Assembly (NCBI GenBank): GCA_002632355.1
Contig: NSJJ01000007.1
Span: 1 to 64,000 of the forward strand
Length of the DNA: 64,000 bases
Direction of reading: 5' to 3'
Source: Sulfuricella denitrificans
Lineage (GTDB): Bacteria > Pseudomonadota > Gammaproteobacteria > Burkholderiales > Sulfuricellaceae
Under the pieces are notes generated by a model. It saw only the letters and a program-made list of their open reading frames with translations. It did not search any database and was not told the DNA's origin. This document shows, in pieces, positions 56,227-63,518 of this stretch. Positions within the stretch are counted from its first letter, which is position 1. The number at the start of each line of letters is the position of its first letter. The position numbers and the translations under genes are program-made.

Positions 56227-57609
56227 TCAATAAAGATTCAGGCATTCATCCGGTGGCAATAAACCTGGCAGGCGGATATTACACAGCCGAACCCGCTTAC
56301 CTTTAATCGTCGGTCTTGACTCAAGTAGCTCTTTTTCATGCTCCTGACCGACTCTGCCCCAAAACTTTGGCGCCGCGAGCGGGCTCATGCCGTTATCCCT
56401 GCACCACGTAGAATAGTGCAAGTACACGTCTTCCTTGGGTGTAGCAGGCTTGAGATACCAGTCCAAATCGGCTGATTCCCACCAGGCAGCTACGGAGTTG
56501 GTTTCAAGCTGACCCGCAGCCTTTGCCGCACGCACACTCTCTGGAATCTCGTGCGAGAAATGCCCGCGGGCCAACAGGTTCAGCAAGCCACCCAGCGCCC
56601 AATTTAGCACCCCGGCAAGCTCACTCCGGATAATTGTCTCCGCAAGCATGGGTATACGCTCAGTTTCTGGGATCGTGACGTCAAAGGGAATGATGTCAAA
56701 GCGGCGCCAGAATCCATGTGACTGATCACCAATGGACGGATAATGGTTAGCCAGAATCAGCCACTTGCCGTTCACTTTGAGCGTCAAGGGTGCCTGGTAC
56801 TTTCTGTCCACTTGCACGCTTTCCCCTGCAATCAAGGATTTTAACTTCTGTTCGTCCAAGCCCTTACGGGGTGCTTCGTCACAGTAGAGCAGACTGGCAC
56901 CGATCATCCCGGACAGCGCAAAACCGTTGAGATTGTCGAGATGCACAGCTGCGATCTTAGCGTGCAGTGCCTGAATGATGTTTGCCAATACGCCTTTGCC
57001 ATTGCTGCCGCTGCCCAACCAGATTTGTGCAAGCTGATAGCGTGCATCCTGAAGCAATGTATATCCGACGTACTCGCGAACACGCTCTTGCACCATCTTG
57101 TCCGGCAGTACGCGATCCAGAAACGCATGGAATCCAGCAGGAGGCGGCTCATCAGGGCGGTATTCGCACGCAATCAGATGCCGCAACCCGACCGCCGGGT
57201 CATGTTTGCGAAGTTCGAGTGCGCCGTCATTGCGCAACCAAAGGTAGCCATTTTTAAGCGGCAAAACAACTTCTCCGCTATCGGGCTCTTTCAGTGCTGT
57301 CGCCCAAAGCACGGTCGCACGGTGAGCAGCTCGAGCATTGGCAGGAGCGGCGTTCCGGCGGTCATTCAGATAAATCCAGCGCAGCGCGTCGCGCTCACCT
57401 TCGTCGTCAGACAATGGCAACCAGTGTGTGCCAGACCATTTCCAGAGCGTTTGCAAGTCGCTGGCGTACTGGTCGGATCGTTCATGGATTAAGGCGTAAC
57501 TCAGAGGGTCGAAGCGTCGGCTTTCGTGTTTATTGACGGCCAGTTGCGGGGTTGGAATCTCGCTCGGCGAGGTTGCTGCCAGTATTTTGTTGTCAGTTGC
57601 AGTACTCAT
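56227..57609 (-). CDS. SF3 helicase/D5-type primase-helicase
   Basis: A 460-aa protein with a D5_N-type region followed by an SF3 ATPase. The Walker A motif is WLGSGSNGKG, Walker B is LLYCDEAP, and GKWLILANHYP is the sensor motif. Such proteins unwind phage or plasmid DNA at the origin. The ATG at 57609 has a GGAG site; upstream codons have no family match. Promoter-like motif B lies 29 bp ahead. Confidence 0.88.
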   Translation of the reverse strand: MSTATDNKILAATSPSEIPTPQLAVNKHESRRFDPLSYALIHERSDQYASDLQTLWKWSGTHWLPLSDDEGERDALRWIYLNDRRNAAPANARAAHRATVLWATALKEPDSGEVVLPLKNGYLWLRNDGALELRKHDPAVGLRHLIACEYRPDEPPPAGFHAFLDRVLPDKMVQERVREYVGYTLLQDARYQLAQIWLGSGSNGKGVLANIIQALHAKIAAVHLDNLNGFALSGMIGASLLYCDEAPRKGLDEQKLKSLIAGESVQVDRKYQAPLTLKVNGKWLILANHYPSIGDQSHGFWRRFDIIPFDVTIPETERIPMLAETIIRSELAGVLNWALGGLLNLLARGHFSHEIPESVRAAKAAGQLETNSVAAWWESADLDWYLKPATPKEDVYLHYSTWCRDNGMSPLAAPKFWGRVGQEHEKELLESRPTIKGKRVRLCNIRLPGLLPPDECLNLY

Positions 57610-57637
57610 TTCTAACTCCGTTTTATTGATCGGACCG

Positions 57638-57665
57638 CGTATAGCGAACCAGTACTGACGAAGCC
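57638..57665 (-). promoter_or_regulatory. Element motif copy B (for the helicase gene)
   Basis: Reading leftward: GGCTTCGTCAGTACTGGTTC, then GCTATACG. It differs from copy A by one base in 28 and points to the helicase start 29 bp away. Confidence 0.75.
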
Positions 57666-57812
57666 GGGGAATGTATCTTTCTTTTGAATGCACACGCCCC
57701 CCCCACATGGGGGAGAGGGACGGGATCAGATTCATGATCTCCTTGCTATTCGACCGGGCCGGTGGTGTACCAAGCCAGCGGGTAAGCAAGTATTGGCGCG
57801 GGATTGTAGAGA

Positions 57813-57962
57813 TTGTCCAGGTTGTCCAGGTTGTCCGGGTGAGGCGTTAAAACGTTTATGTTTGCTTCTGACTTCTTTTTTTCTGTGCGCGATAAGTAAA
57901 AAGTGGATGGAAATAAGGAGAGGAAGAAAGAGTTTGAGAATTGGCCCGGGCAGCCTGGACAA
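57813..57962. other. Candidate origin: tandem 9-bp iterons with an inverted copy
   Basis: TTGTCCAGG, TTGTCCAGG and TTGTCCGGG stand head to tail at 57813-57839, and an inverted copy CCTGGACAA is at 57954-57962. Between them the DNA is richer in A and T. The block lies in the 500-bp gap between two divergent replication genes, the usual place for an iteron origin. A gap description: no gene is seen in 57610-58112. Confidence 0.6.
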
Positions 57963-58050
57963 ATTGCTCCTAGCCAGTATTGACGGGGTATTCAGACTAC
58001 CAGATGCGGCGTCGATCACAGACTGAGCCAGGTTTCTCGGGTTATCGGCG

Positions 58051-58078
58051 GGCTTCGTCAGTGCTGGTTCGCTATACG
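58051..58078 (+). promoter_or_regulatory. Element motif copy A (for the RepB-like primase gene)
   Basis: GGCTTCGTCAGTGCTGGTTC then GCTATACG, 34 bp before the primase ATG. With copy B it forms a 28-bp inverted repeat (27 matches) around the candidate origin, so each divergent gene has the same control site. Confidence 0.75.
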
Positions 58079-58112
58079 AGGAACTTAACGACATGGACGG
58101 AGCAATACAAAG

Positions 58113-58940
58113 ATGAACGCACGCGAACATTCCTACGCCTTACTGTCATGGCTCGATCGAGCCGGTGTTGACCAATTTGACTTTGCCGTCAGCCGACGCG
58201 CCTCCAGCGGTGCTTTCCTGCCTAGTCGGGCACCAGTGTCTGTGGCGGAGGTTGGAAAGCATCTGGCGTGGTGCGGAAGCCAGAATATCCAGCGTACGGA
58301 CCAGCCAGGCGCGGACATCTATGTCAGGCCAGCACGGGGAGCCTGCTGGCCTTTAGTGATGCTGGATGATTTGACCAGAAGTGCCGCAGAACAAATTCTT
58401 AACCAATATGCTGCGTTGCAAGTCGAGACATCAAGAAACAACTACCAGGTGTGGATTCGCACCGACAAAGCACTATCGGAGTTTGAGCGCCTGGCTGTGC
58501 AGAAAGCCCTTATTCAGCATTACGGCGGCGACCCCGGTTGCGTTTCTGGTGAGCACTTTGGTCGGCTGCCGGGGTTCCGAAACCACAAACCTGGGCGGGG
58601 TGGATTCTGGGTTTCGGTCAGGCGGGTTGCGACCAATCAGAAACCACTTGCCGTACTTGATCTGTCGCGCCACCAAGACACGGAATCTTGCCCTCTTGCT
58701 GCGGGGCATGCGCATTCAGGCTCCAAGGGGGACGCATTTGGCGCCGGTCGCTATGATCCTTCACTTGCAGAGTTCGGGTATTGCTGCAAGGCACTGAAGG
58801 CAGGGATTTCACTTGATCGGGTCAGGAATGGCATCACTGCGCATGCCTCTGCGCGACGAGGCGCTGACACTGCCCGTTATGTCGAGCGCACATTGCAGCA
58901 TGCATGCGTCGAAGTTGGGGTGGGTTACTGCGCGCCCTGA
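58113..58940 (+). CDS. RepB-type DNA primase domain protein
   Basis: A 275-aa protein. QVWIRTDKALSEFERLAVQ, YGGDPGCVSGEHFGRLPGFRN and NHKPGRGGFWV match the archaeo-eukaryotic-type RepB primase domain of RSF1010-like plasmids. It should make primers for replication of the element together with the divergent helicase. The C-terminal 70 residues (DPSLAEFGYCCKAL...) are less clear. Base composition is similar to the neighbouring element genes. Confidence 0.75.
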   Translation: MNAREHSYALLSWLDRAGVDQFDFAVSRRASSGAFLPSRAPVSVAEVGKHLAWCGSQNIQRTDQPGADIYVRPARGACWPLVMLDDLTRSAAEQILNQYAALQVETSRNNYQVWIRTDKALSEFERLAVQKALIQHYGGDPGCVSGEHFGRLPGFRNHKPGRGGFWVSVRRVATNQKPLAVLDLSRHQDTESCPLAAGHAHSGSKGDAFGAGRYDPSLAEFGYCCKALKAGISLDRVRNGITAHASARRGADTARYVERTLQHACVEVGVGYCAP

Positions 58941-59033
58941 TCGGCAACAAGTCTATTCATCCTGCAAGCAGCCACCCGTGGCTATTTTCTTACCCACCGA
59001 AAAATATTTTCCAGAAAACAGTCAAAACAGACC

Positions 59034-59060
59034 TGTTCGCGCCTATGCAGTTGCTATACG
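59034..59060 (+). promoter_or_regulatory. Element motif copy F (for the 141-aa gene)
   Basis: TGTTC, 13 bp, then TGCTATACG. It points to the gene at 59186, and a perfect 19-bp palindrome begins 17 bp after it, where transcription would start. Confidence 0.65.
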
Positions 59061-59077
59061 CCCCACCAGTTAGTGAA

Positions 59078-59096
59078 TTATCTGCCGAGCAGATAA
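59078..59096. promoter_or_regulatory. Perfect 19-bp dyad TTATCTGC-N3-GCAGATAA
   Basis: The 8-bp arms are exact complements around CGA. It lies just downstream of motif F, a typical operator position. It is the best member of a dyad family seen repeatedly from here to 60260. Confidence 0.75.
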
Positions 59097-59185
59097 GCCA
59101 CTAGCTGGTCATCCAGCCGGCAAATCATCCGACCTCAGACAACGGATAAGCCGGTATCTCATCAGCAGATAGAAAGGGGCATGAA

Positions 59186-59611
59186 ATGCAGATTCGTATC
59201 CAAAGCAACAAGGTTCAACTTATCCGGTCAAGCTACGATTCCACCTTGAAACGCAGCACCGGGCGAGTGATCGTAAGCTTCAGCAAATGGTCGGATGGAC
59301 GGCTATCCGACGAGCAGAGGGCGCTGCTATCCGACGATGAGAAATCAACGCTGGATAAATGGTTATCCGCTCAACGGATAAAGCGCGAGCAGACCAGCAT
59401 GGAACTTGCAATCCGACTAGCAGATTGGCAATTATCCGAACTCGTGAATGCCATTCAGGCGGGGAGTGTGTCGGCCGACCAGGCCAACGCGATCTGGTCC
59501 GGGATGGCGAAGATCCATAAAAAGCTGCGCGCGGTCGGACATAGGCGTCCAAAATCGAAGTCTGTTGCAGACCGGGCAAGAAACCCGGCGCAGGTGGAAT
59601 TGCCCATATAA
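59186..59611 (+). CDS. Unknown 141-aa element protein
   Basis: I do not recognise this basic protein. It is helical in its C-terminal half (ADWQLSELVNAIQAGSVSAD) and ends in a Lys/Arg-rich tail (KKLRAVGHRRPKSKS). No membrane segment or signal peptide. The AAAGGGG site supports the start at 59186 over 59181. The coding DNA itself contains several TTATCCG or CGGATAA dyads, so it may regulate its own gene or share sequence with the operator family. Confidence 0.65.
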   Translation: MQIRIQSNKVQLIRSSYDSTLKRSTGRVIVSFSKWSDGRLSDEQRALLSDDEKSTLDKWLSAQRIKREQTSMELAIRLADWQLSELVNAIQAGSVSADQANAIWSGMAKIHKKLRAVGHRRPKSKSVADRARNPAQVELPI

Positions 59612-59670
59612 CAGCACTCCCAGCCGTGTCAGGTCGGGCGTGAACTTTGTACCGTTCACGCCTCAACTGG

Positions 59671-59719
59671 CAGATAGTGGCTTATCCGCCGGGCAGATAA
59701 ACGCCTGGCGCACTATCTG
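59671..59719. promoter_or_regulatory. Nested dyad with outer CAGATAGTG/CACTATCTG arms
   Basis: The outer 9-bp arms (59671-59679, 59711-59719) are exact complements. Inside lies TTATCCGC-CGG-GCAGATAA (59682-59700), a 7/8 copy of the operator dyad. The 42-aa gene ends within the right arm. Confidence 0.7.
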
Positions 59720-59841
59720 GCGACGTTTTCGCGCCGGGCATTCTCTCTGCGCAGTTTCCAGGCCCAGATCATCGCAGCAATCACGATTGGAACGCTGACA
59801 ATCAGCAGCAGCATGCCAACCCGTTCAAAATCAAAATACAT
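59713..59841 (-). CDS. 42-aa small membrane protein
   Basis: A reverse-strand frame from ATG 59841 to TAG 59713. It reads MYFDFERVGMLLLIVSVPIV, then a continued hydrophobic run IAAMIWAW, then a basic tail KLRRENARRENVAR. It is a single helix of about 20 residues with a short N-terminus and positive cytoplasmic tail. A GAGGGGG ribosome site is 4-5 bases upstream. Too short for most gene finders. It may be a holin-like, regulatory or toxin peptide; no function is shown. Confidence 0.5.
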   Translation of the reverse strand: MYFDFERVGMLLLIVSVPIVIAAMIWAWKLRRENARRENVAR

Positions 59842-60409
59842 AGCGCCCCCTCGAATCCACTGTGAAACATACCAAAATCAAGACCAGAAAATCCTTTTGA
59901 ATATACACCCTGAATCGCCTCGCGGCAGTCAGTCAACGTTGTCGTCACGGAGTTTCACGGATGTTGTCTCCCTATGGCAGAGCGATTGTGCCAAATACAG
60001 CCACAAGCAAAGTGGATCTTTCCCCAACCTTGGGCTTCTTCAACAATGCAATCAGGAACACCAGGATTGGTTGCGTGCCACAAATTCTCTCCCCCATGGG
60101 GGGCATGTGCATTCATTTATATATGGCGGTGTTGGTGCTCATGACGAATCTCATGCGGAATGCCGGTTCTGGATAATGATTTATCCGCTCAGCAGATATG
60201 GGCCCAGCGGCTCATCAACTTGCATATCATCTGACGACGGATAAGCCGGTATCTATCCAACCGCTACTACCGTGCCTGGACTGCCGTGCCAGGATAAGCT
60301 TTCCCCCACGAAATAAACGCCCCGCTGATTCGCAGGGCGTTTAATAGTTTCTTGAGTTTGTCCTATTCCTTCTTTGTCCAACCCTGACTCAGGATTGGAC
60401 AGGTTAGCG
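59842..60409. other. Gene-free stretch with degenerate dyads and a hairpin
   Basis: No reliable gene found. A diverged copy of the 59078-59160 segment occurs at about 60180-60254: TTATCCGC-TCA-GCAGATA, CATCTGACGACGGATAA, then GCCGGTATCT. An inverted repeat AAACGCCC/GGGCGTTT (60315-60342) may terminate the operon that ends at 60410. Confidence 0.6.
60315..60342 (-). terminator. Hairpin AAACGCCC/GGGCGTTT
   Basis: An 8-bp stem with a 12-base loop, about 70 bp after the stop of the 76-aa gene on the reverse strand. The T-stretch is short, so it is a modest candidate. Confidence 0.5.
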
Positions 60410-60640
60410 TTAGCAACAACCAACTAGAAATTCGCCACTCGGCGTCCCAGTTCCAGGGTACCCGAGCTGAGTAAGCCGCTGGTCAAGTAAACCCCACGCC
60501 GGATCGCTTGTGGTTCCAAACGTACAATCTCTGGACTGGATCGCGCTCCAGAGATTGCACGCAACAGTAATACGTGCGTGGTGGAGCATCTCCAGGGATT
60601 CAGATAATTTGCTCTGTATTTCTTTGGCATCAGTATTCAT
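60410..60640 (-). CDS. Unknown 76-aa element protein
   Basis: Small protein of unknown family, with an N-terminal helix (KEIQSKLSESLEMLHHARI) and a C-terminal segment ending GEFLVGCC, with two final cysteines. It has an AAGGAA site, and its start overlaps the stop of the upstream 121-aa gene by 4 bp. Third gene of a three-gene operon after motif C. Confidence 0.6.
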   Translation of the reverse strand: MNTDAKEIQSKLSESLEMLHHARITVACNLWSAIQSRDCTFGTTSDPAWGLLDQRLTQLGYPGTGTPSGEFLVGCC

Positions 60641-61002
60641 GAAATCTTTTCCTTGCGAAGGTCACTACAATTGGCCTGCAAAGCATTGAATGAGGCATGT
60701 ATATCAGCGTTTTTGCTGCACAGTTCTCGGCCGACATCGTCAAGCGCCATGACGCGATCAGATACCTGCAAAAGACCCTTGGCTGCATCCACAATAATCC
60801 GATTTACTACAACCATGGCCGGTGCTTGCGCATGGCCATCTGCTTTTTTGATAACGTATTGACTCAGACTCTTGTGTGCTTTATCCAGCGCGGACAGCGC
60901 TGAAATCAGATCCTCGCCGAGTCGGATAACGGACTTGTCTGTCATCCCACGCTGGTGCAAGCCTTGGTGGCGGGTTTTCCCTGACATTTCGATTGCTCTC
61001 AT
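60637..61002 (-). CDS. Unknown 121-aa element protein
   Basis: Helical protein with no recognised domain: DLISALSALDKAHKSLSQYV, then VVNRIIVDAAKGLLQVSDRV. The ATG at 61002 has an AAGGAG site and is preferred to an in-frame upstream Met at 61134. It overlaps the next gene by ATGA. Polar helices with no membrane segment suggest a cytoplasmic, possibly coiled-coil protein. Confidence 0.65.
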   Translation of the reverse strand: MRAIEMSGKTRHQGLHQRGMTDKSVIRLGEDLISALSALDKAHKSLSQYVIKKADGHAQAPAMVVVNRIIVDAAKGLLQVSDRVMALDDVGRELCSKNADIHASFNALQANCSDLRKEKIS

Positions 61003-61033
61003 GGTTTTCTCCTTGTTGTTATGATTTGCCAAT

Positions 61034-61252
61034 TCAGACGGTGACGCTTTGCATGTCAGCCCTCCGATCTGCCAGCAGCGCAAGCCTGCGGTCAACCTCG
61101 TCCCAGAGGTGGTCGGCAGCATTTGTTTGCGCATCCAGCGTGAGTCCCTTCAAATCCGTCACGGTGTTATGCAGCACCACTTCTGCTTGTTCGACGGCGG
61201 ATATGGCAATCAGCAATTGATATGCCGGTGTTTTTATGGTGTCGCGCCTCAT
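61034..61252 (-). CDS. Unknown 72-aa element protein
   Basis: Acidic, helical 72-aa protein (AYQLLIAISAVEQAEVVLHN, then DEVDRRLALLADRRADM). An AGGAGAGAGG site precedes the ATG at 61252. Motif C lies 52 bp upstream. It heads the three-gene operon. The N-terminal pattern resembles that of the 121-aa protein in helix periodicity, but I do not claim homology. Confidence 0.6.
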   Translation of the reverse strand: MRRDTIKTPAYQLLIAISAVEQAEVVLHNTVTDLKGLTLDAQTNAADHLWDEVDRRLALLADRRADMQSVTV

Positions 61253-61304
61253 CTGTTTTCCCTCTCTCCTTTTCACGCATTGCCGGATGGCTCTGCTCCT
61301 GTTT

Positions 61305-61332
61305 CGTATAGCGAGCGTAGGGGCTGGAAGGC
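61305..61332 (-). promoter_or_regulatory. Element motif copy C (for the three small genes)
   Basis: Reading leftward: GCCTTC, 13 bp, CGCTATACG. It lies 52 bp before the ATG of the 72-aa gene. Confidence 0.7.
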
Positions 61333-61353
61333 GGGGTTTTGTGGAAAATAATT

Positions 61354-62160
61354 TCAACCATGGCGAAAATCCACCATCAAATCGGTCATTGCATCCGGAG
61401 CACCCATGTCATTCCGGTGCATCGTCAGGAGCACATCGAGGCGCAGTGGTTCAGGCTGGTGGTAGCAAGCCCAGGATTTGTCGAGGTAGGGGAAGTTGGG
61501 CCAGGGATACTCGGCGCCCTTATGGGTTTTTTGCCAGATTGCACGTCCGAGGTTGCAGAGGCTGATTTGCTGAGACCGAATTCCGCTGAAACCAGGCATG
61601 CGCAGCAACGCCAGGACCAGGGCATCCAGATCATCGCTGCGATCCTTGCCACTACCATGTCCGGCAGCGTAGCGCTTCATCGAGGCCTCCATATCCAAGT
61701 AGCGCTCCGTTTGCAGGCTCCAGGTCCAGCGCCGGCCACCACCCTTTTGCTTGGTCCGCTGCGTCTGGTCCAGGCGATACTGATCACCCCAGGTCAGCGA
61801 TTCGCGTGACTTCCAGGTGTCGAGTAACTTTTCCTGCTGGTGCACCACGCCGTTTCCGGGGGTGATCAGCAGCCAGTAGCGCAGAGTTGCTGTGTTCTCG
61901 GGATACATGATGAGCGTGGCGTTAGCCTCACCCTTGACCTTACGTCGTGCGCGCGTCGTCTGGGTGGCATCAGTGTGATAACGCTGCGCCATCTTGCTGG
62001 CAAATTGCTCCGCCTTTGCCACGGAGATCATGCCGCCGATCCAGTACCTTGATCCACGCTGCACTGTTTCCAGAATGACGCGCATGGTTGCACGTTTGGA
62101 TTTAGGAATGCGGACGTAGGATAGGCCGGCAGGGATTATCTTCGGGAAAGTGATTTGCAT
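61354..62160 (-). CDS. Unknown 268-aa element protein
   Basis: Basic protein with no family I can name. It begins MQITFPKIIPAGLSYVRIPK and has an aromatic-rich core (WTWSLQTERYLDMEASMKRY, then YPWPNFPYLDKSWACYHQPE). The last 30 residues (LDVLLTMHRNDMGAPDAMTD) are acidic. A possible nucleic-acid or replication role is only suggested by basic charge and context. The ATG at 62160 has no strong ribosome site. Motif D lies 27 bp upstream. Confidence 0.6.
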   Translation of the reverse strand: MQITFPKIIPAGLSYVRIPKSKRATMRVILETVQRGSRYWIGGMISVAKAEQFASKMAQRYHTDATQTTRARRKVKGEANATLIMYPENTATLRYWLLITPGNGVVHQQEKLLDTWKSRESLTWGDQYRLDQTQRTKQKGGGRRWTWSLQTERYLDMEASMKRYAAGHGSGKDRSDDLDALVLALLRMPGFSGIRSQQISLCNLGRAIWQKTHKGAEYPWPNFPYLDKSWACYHQPEPLRLDVLLTMHRNDMGAPDAMTDLMVDFRHG

Positions 62161-62187
62161 GCGGCATCCATCGTGGTTTTGATGGTT

Positions 62188-62215
62188 TGTATAGCAAGCG
62201 CATGTGCTTGAAGGC
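62188..62215 (-). promoter_or_regulatory. Element motif copy D (for the 268-aa gene)
   Basis: Reading leftward: GCCTTC, 13 bp, TGCTATACA, 27 bp from the ATG at 62160. Confidence 0.65.
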
Positions 62216-62262
62216 ACGATGTGCTTTCAGCGTGTGCGCAGCACACTCATTGATGTTCCAGA

Positions 62263-62288
62263 GCTTCGCAAACATTTGTCGCTATACG
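62263..62288 (+). promoter_or_regulatory. Element motif copy E (reads into the structured RNA region)
   Basis: GCTTC, 12 bp, CGCTATACG. It diverges from copy D and points to a stretch without a credible gene, so its transcript may be non-coding. Confidence 0.6.
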
Positions 62289-62509
62289 GAACAGGTACGC
62301 CCATACCGCAGGAACACAACCGGACGTCAAGAGTCTCGCCGCCAGCCATGGCAGTCGGGACGTGCCAACGTCAAACTGCCAAAAACTCTCTCGCAAATCG
62401 CCAATTTTCGGGAGTCTAACCCCCGTCGCGCAGTGCCTCTAGTAGGGCTCGCTGCGTGGCAATGGGCGCTGGAGATAACATCTCCTTCGATCCAATCTAA
62501 ACCGACTAT

Positions 62510-63120
62510 GTGAGGTTGGGCGACGCGGAAACGGGAACGCTGGTAACAGCGCAAACCCTGGTCATTCATGAAATCGGGAGTGTCTTTCTTGGACACGCAA
62601 GCACCGACGTTGGGATGCGGGAAACCGTATAACGACTGCCACAGAGGTGGGCGTCAGCGCGATGGGCAACCATAGCGAGCCGTCAAGGAGAAATCTGGCG
62701 ACGGCGGTACCAGAGCGCGCAAGCGGTCTGGATCGGCGAATAGCTTAAGCCTCTAAACGGGTCCTTCGGGATCCAAAGTGGAATCAATTGAAGCCATAAC
62801 CTGGCAGCAGTCCAGGTTGACTAAACTCGGAAACTTTGCCGAGAGTAACCCACCAGCTCTGGAACATCGAGGGGGCGAAATCTGAAATGAAAGTCCGTTA
62901 CGGGCTATCGGCAATAGTGAGAGAGTGGCGTTGATTGATGCAGTAGTAATGATCTAACGCGGGAAGGTCTGGGCGGGTGTGATGGGTGGCACCATCTCGA
63001 TTCACCGTAGCCCCCGATGAAAACGGGGTTTACCAGACTGGGAGCGAACCTGATATGGCATCGAAACCATGACGTGATTTAGTCGAAGCGTCATGGGACG
63101 GATGTATCGCCGTAAGGGGT
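62510..63120 (+). ncRNA. Large structured RNA, possibly group II intron 5' half
   Basis: The plus strand is packed with hairpins with stable loops: CGCTG-GTAA-CAGCG (62538-62551), ATGCGG-GAAA-CCGTAT (62615-62630), GGGTCC-TTCG-GGATCC (62759-62774), AACCTGG/CCAGGTT (62798-62818) and CATGACG/CGTCATG (63068-63095). Two have GNRA tetraloops. The size matches domains I-III of a group II intron, and GTGAG at 62510 is near the GUGYG start. No reverse transcriptase and no domain V were found. A giant structured RNA of another class is the alternative. Confidence 0.6.
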
Positions 63121-63303
63121 CAGGGGTTAAGTGTGCCTGGCGGCACATGGCAGTGATTCTTTTGTTGGGGAGGATGGCTTGGCGGCCATTTTACCGCATC
63201 CGATCTTGGCGGATCGGGAGGTTTTAAAACAGCAAGACAAGGTCAAGTGGCGCGATGTTTGGGGATGTTGCCCGCATGTTGTACGCGCTGTTTTTTGTTC
63301 ACA

Positions 63304-63328
63304 CCCCCGGTTTTCCGGGGGCTTTTTT
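63304..63328 (+). terminator. Strong rho-independent terminator on the plus strand
   Basis: CCCCCGG-TTTT-CCGGGGG, followed by CTTTTTT, reading rightward. The T-run is on the plus strand only, so it serves transcription from motif E, not the minus-strand hsdR. Confidence 0.88.
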
Positions 63329-63518
63329 CCTGTAACCAGCATATACAGGAGGGGCTGGTGTTCTATCTCTGTTTGCGCCTTCTCCCCCTTTCCCTCTGCT
63401 GACAGGCGAGCATGTGTGTCACGTAATTTTAGGACCTGATTTGCACGTTTGGACGTGTTCATCAATCGCATCACGCCGGGCAACAATAAATATTTCGTCA
63501 ATCAAGCCAACCATAGGA

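Larger units (their letters stand above)
62161..63518. other. Long gene-free interval
   Basis: Between the 268-aa gene and hsdR I accept no protein gene. It holds motifs D and E, the structured RNA and a terminator. Short frames exist, but they lack ribosome sites or run across the hairpins. Confidence 0.7.

Noticed and set aside
59813-60244. A 143-codon plus-strand frame
   Set aside because: No ribosome site, Ser-rich random-like composition, and it overlaps the 42-aa reverse gene and the dyad repeats.
61236-61809. Plus-strand frames of 109 and 156 codons opposite the small genes
   Set aside because: They are complements of the 268-aa gene and the motif C region; no start signals.
62187-62513. 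A 108-codon plus-strand frame downstream of motif E
   Set aside because: No start codon after the motif and no ribosome site; it would end exactly where the structured region starts. A gene broken by the intron-like sequence cannot be ruled out.
62327-62596. An 89-codon minus-strand frame overlapping the structured RNA
   Set aside because: It begins in a hairpin of the RNA region and lacks a ribosome site.
63127-63501. A 124-codon minus-strand frame after hsdR
   Set aside because: It runs across the terminator hairpin and has unbiased composition with no ribosome site or family pattern.
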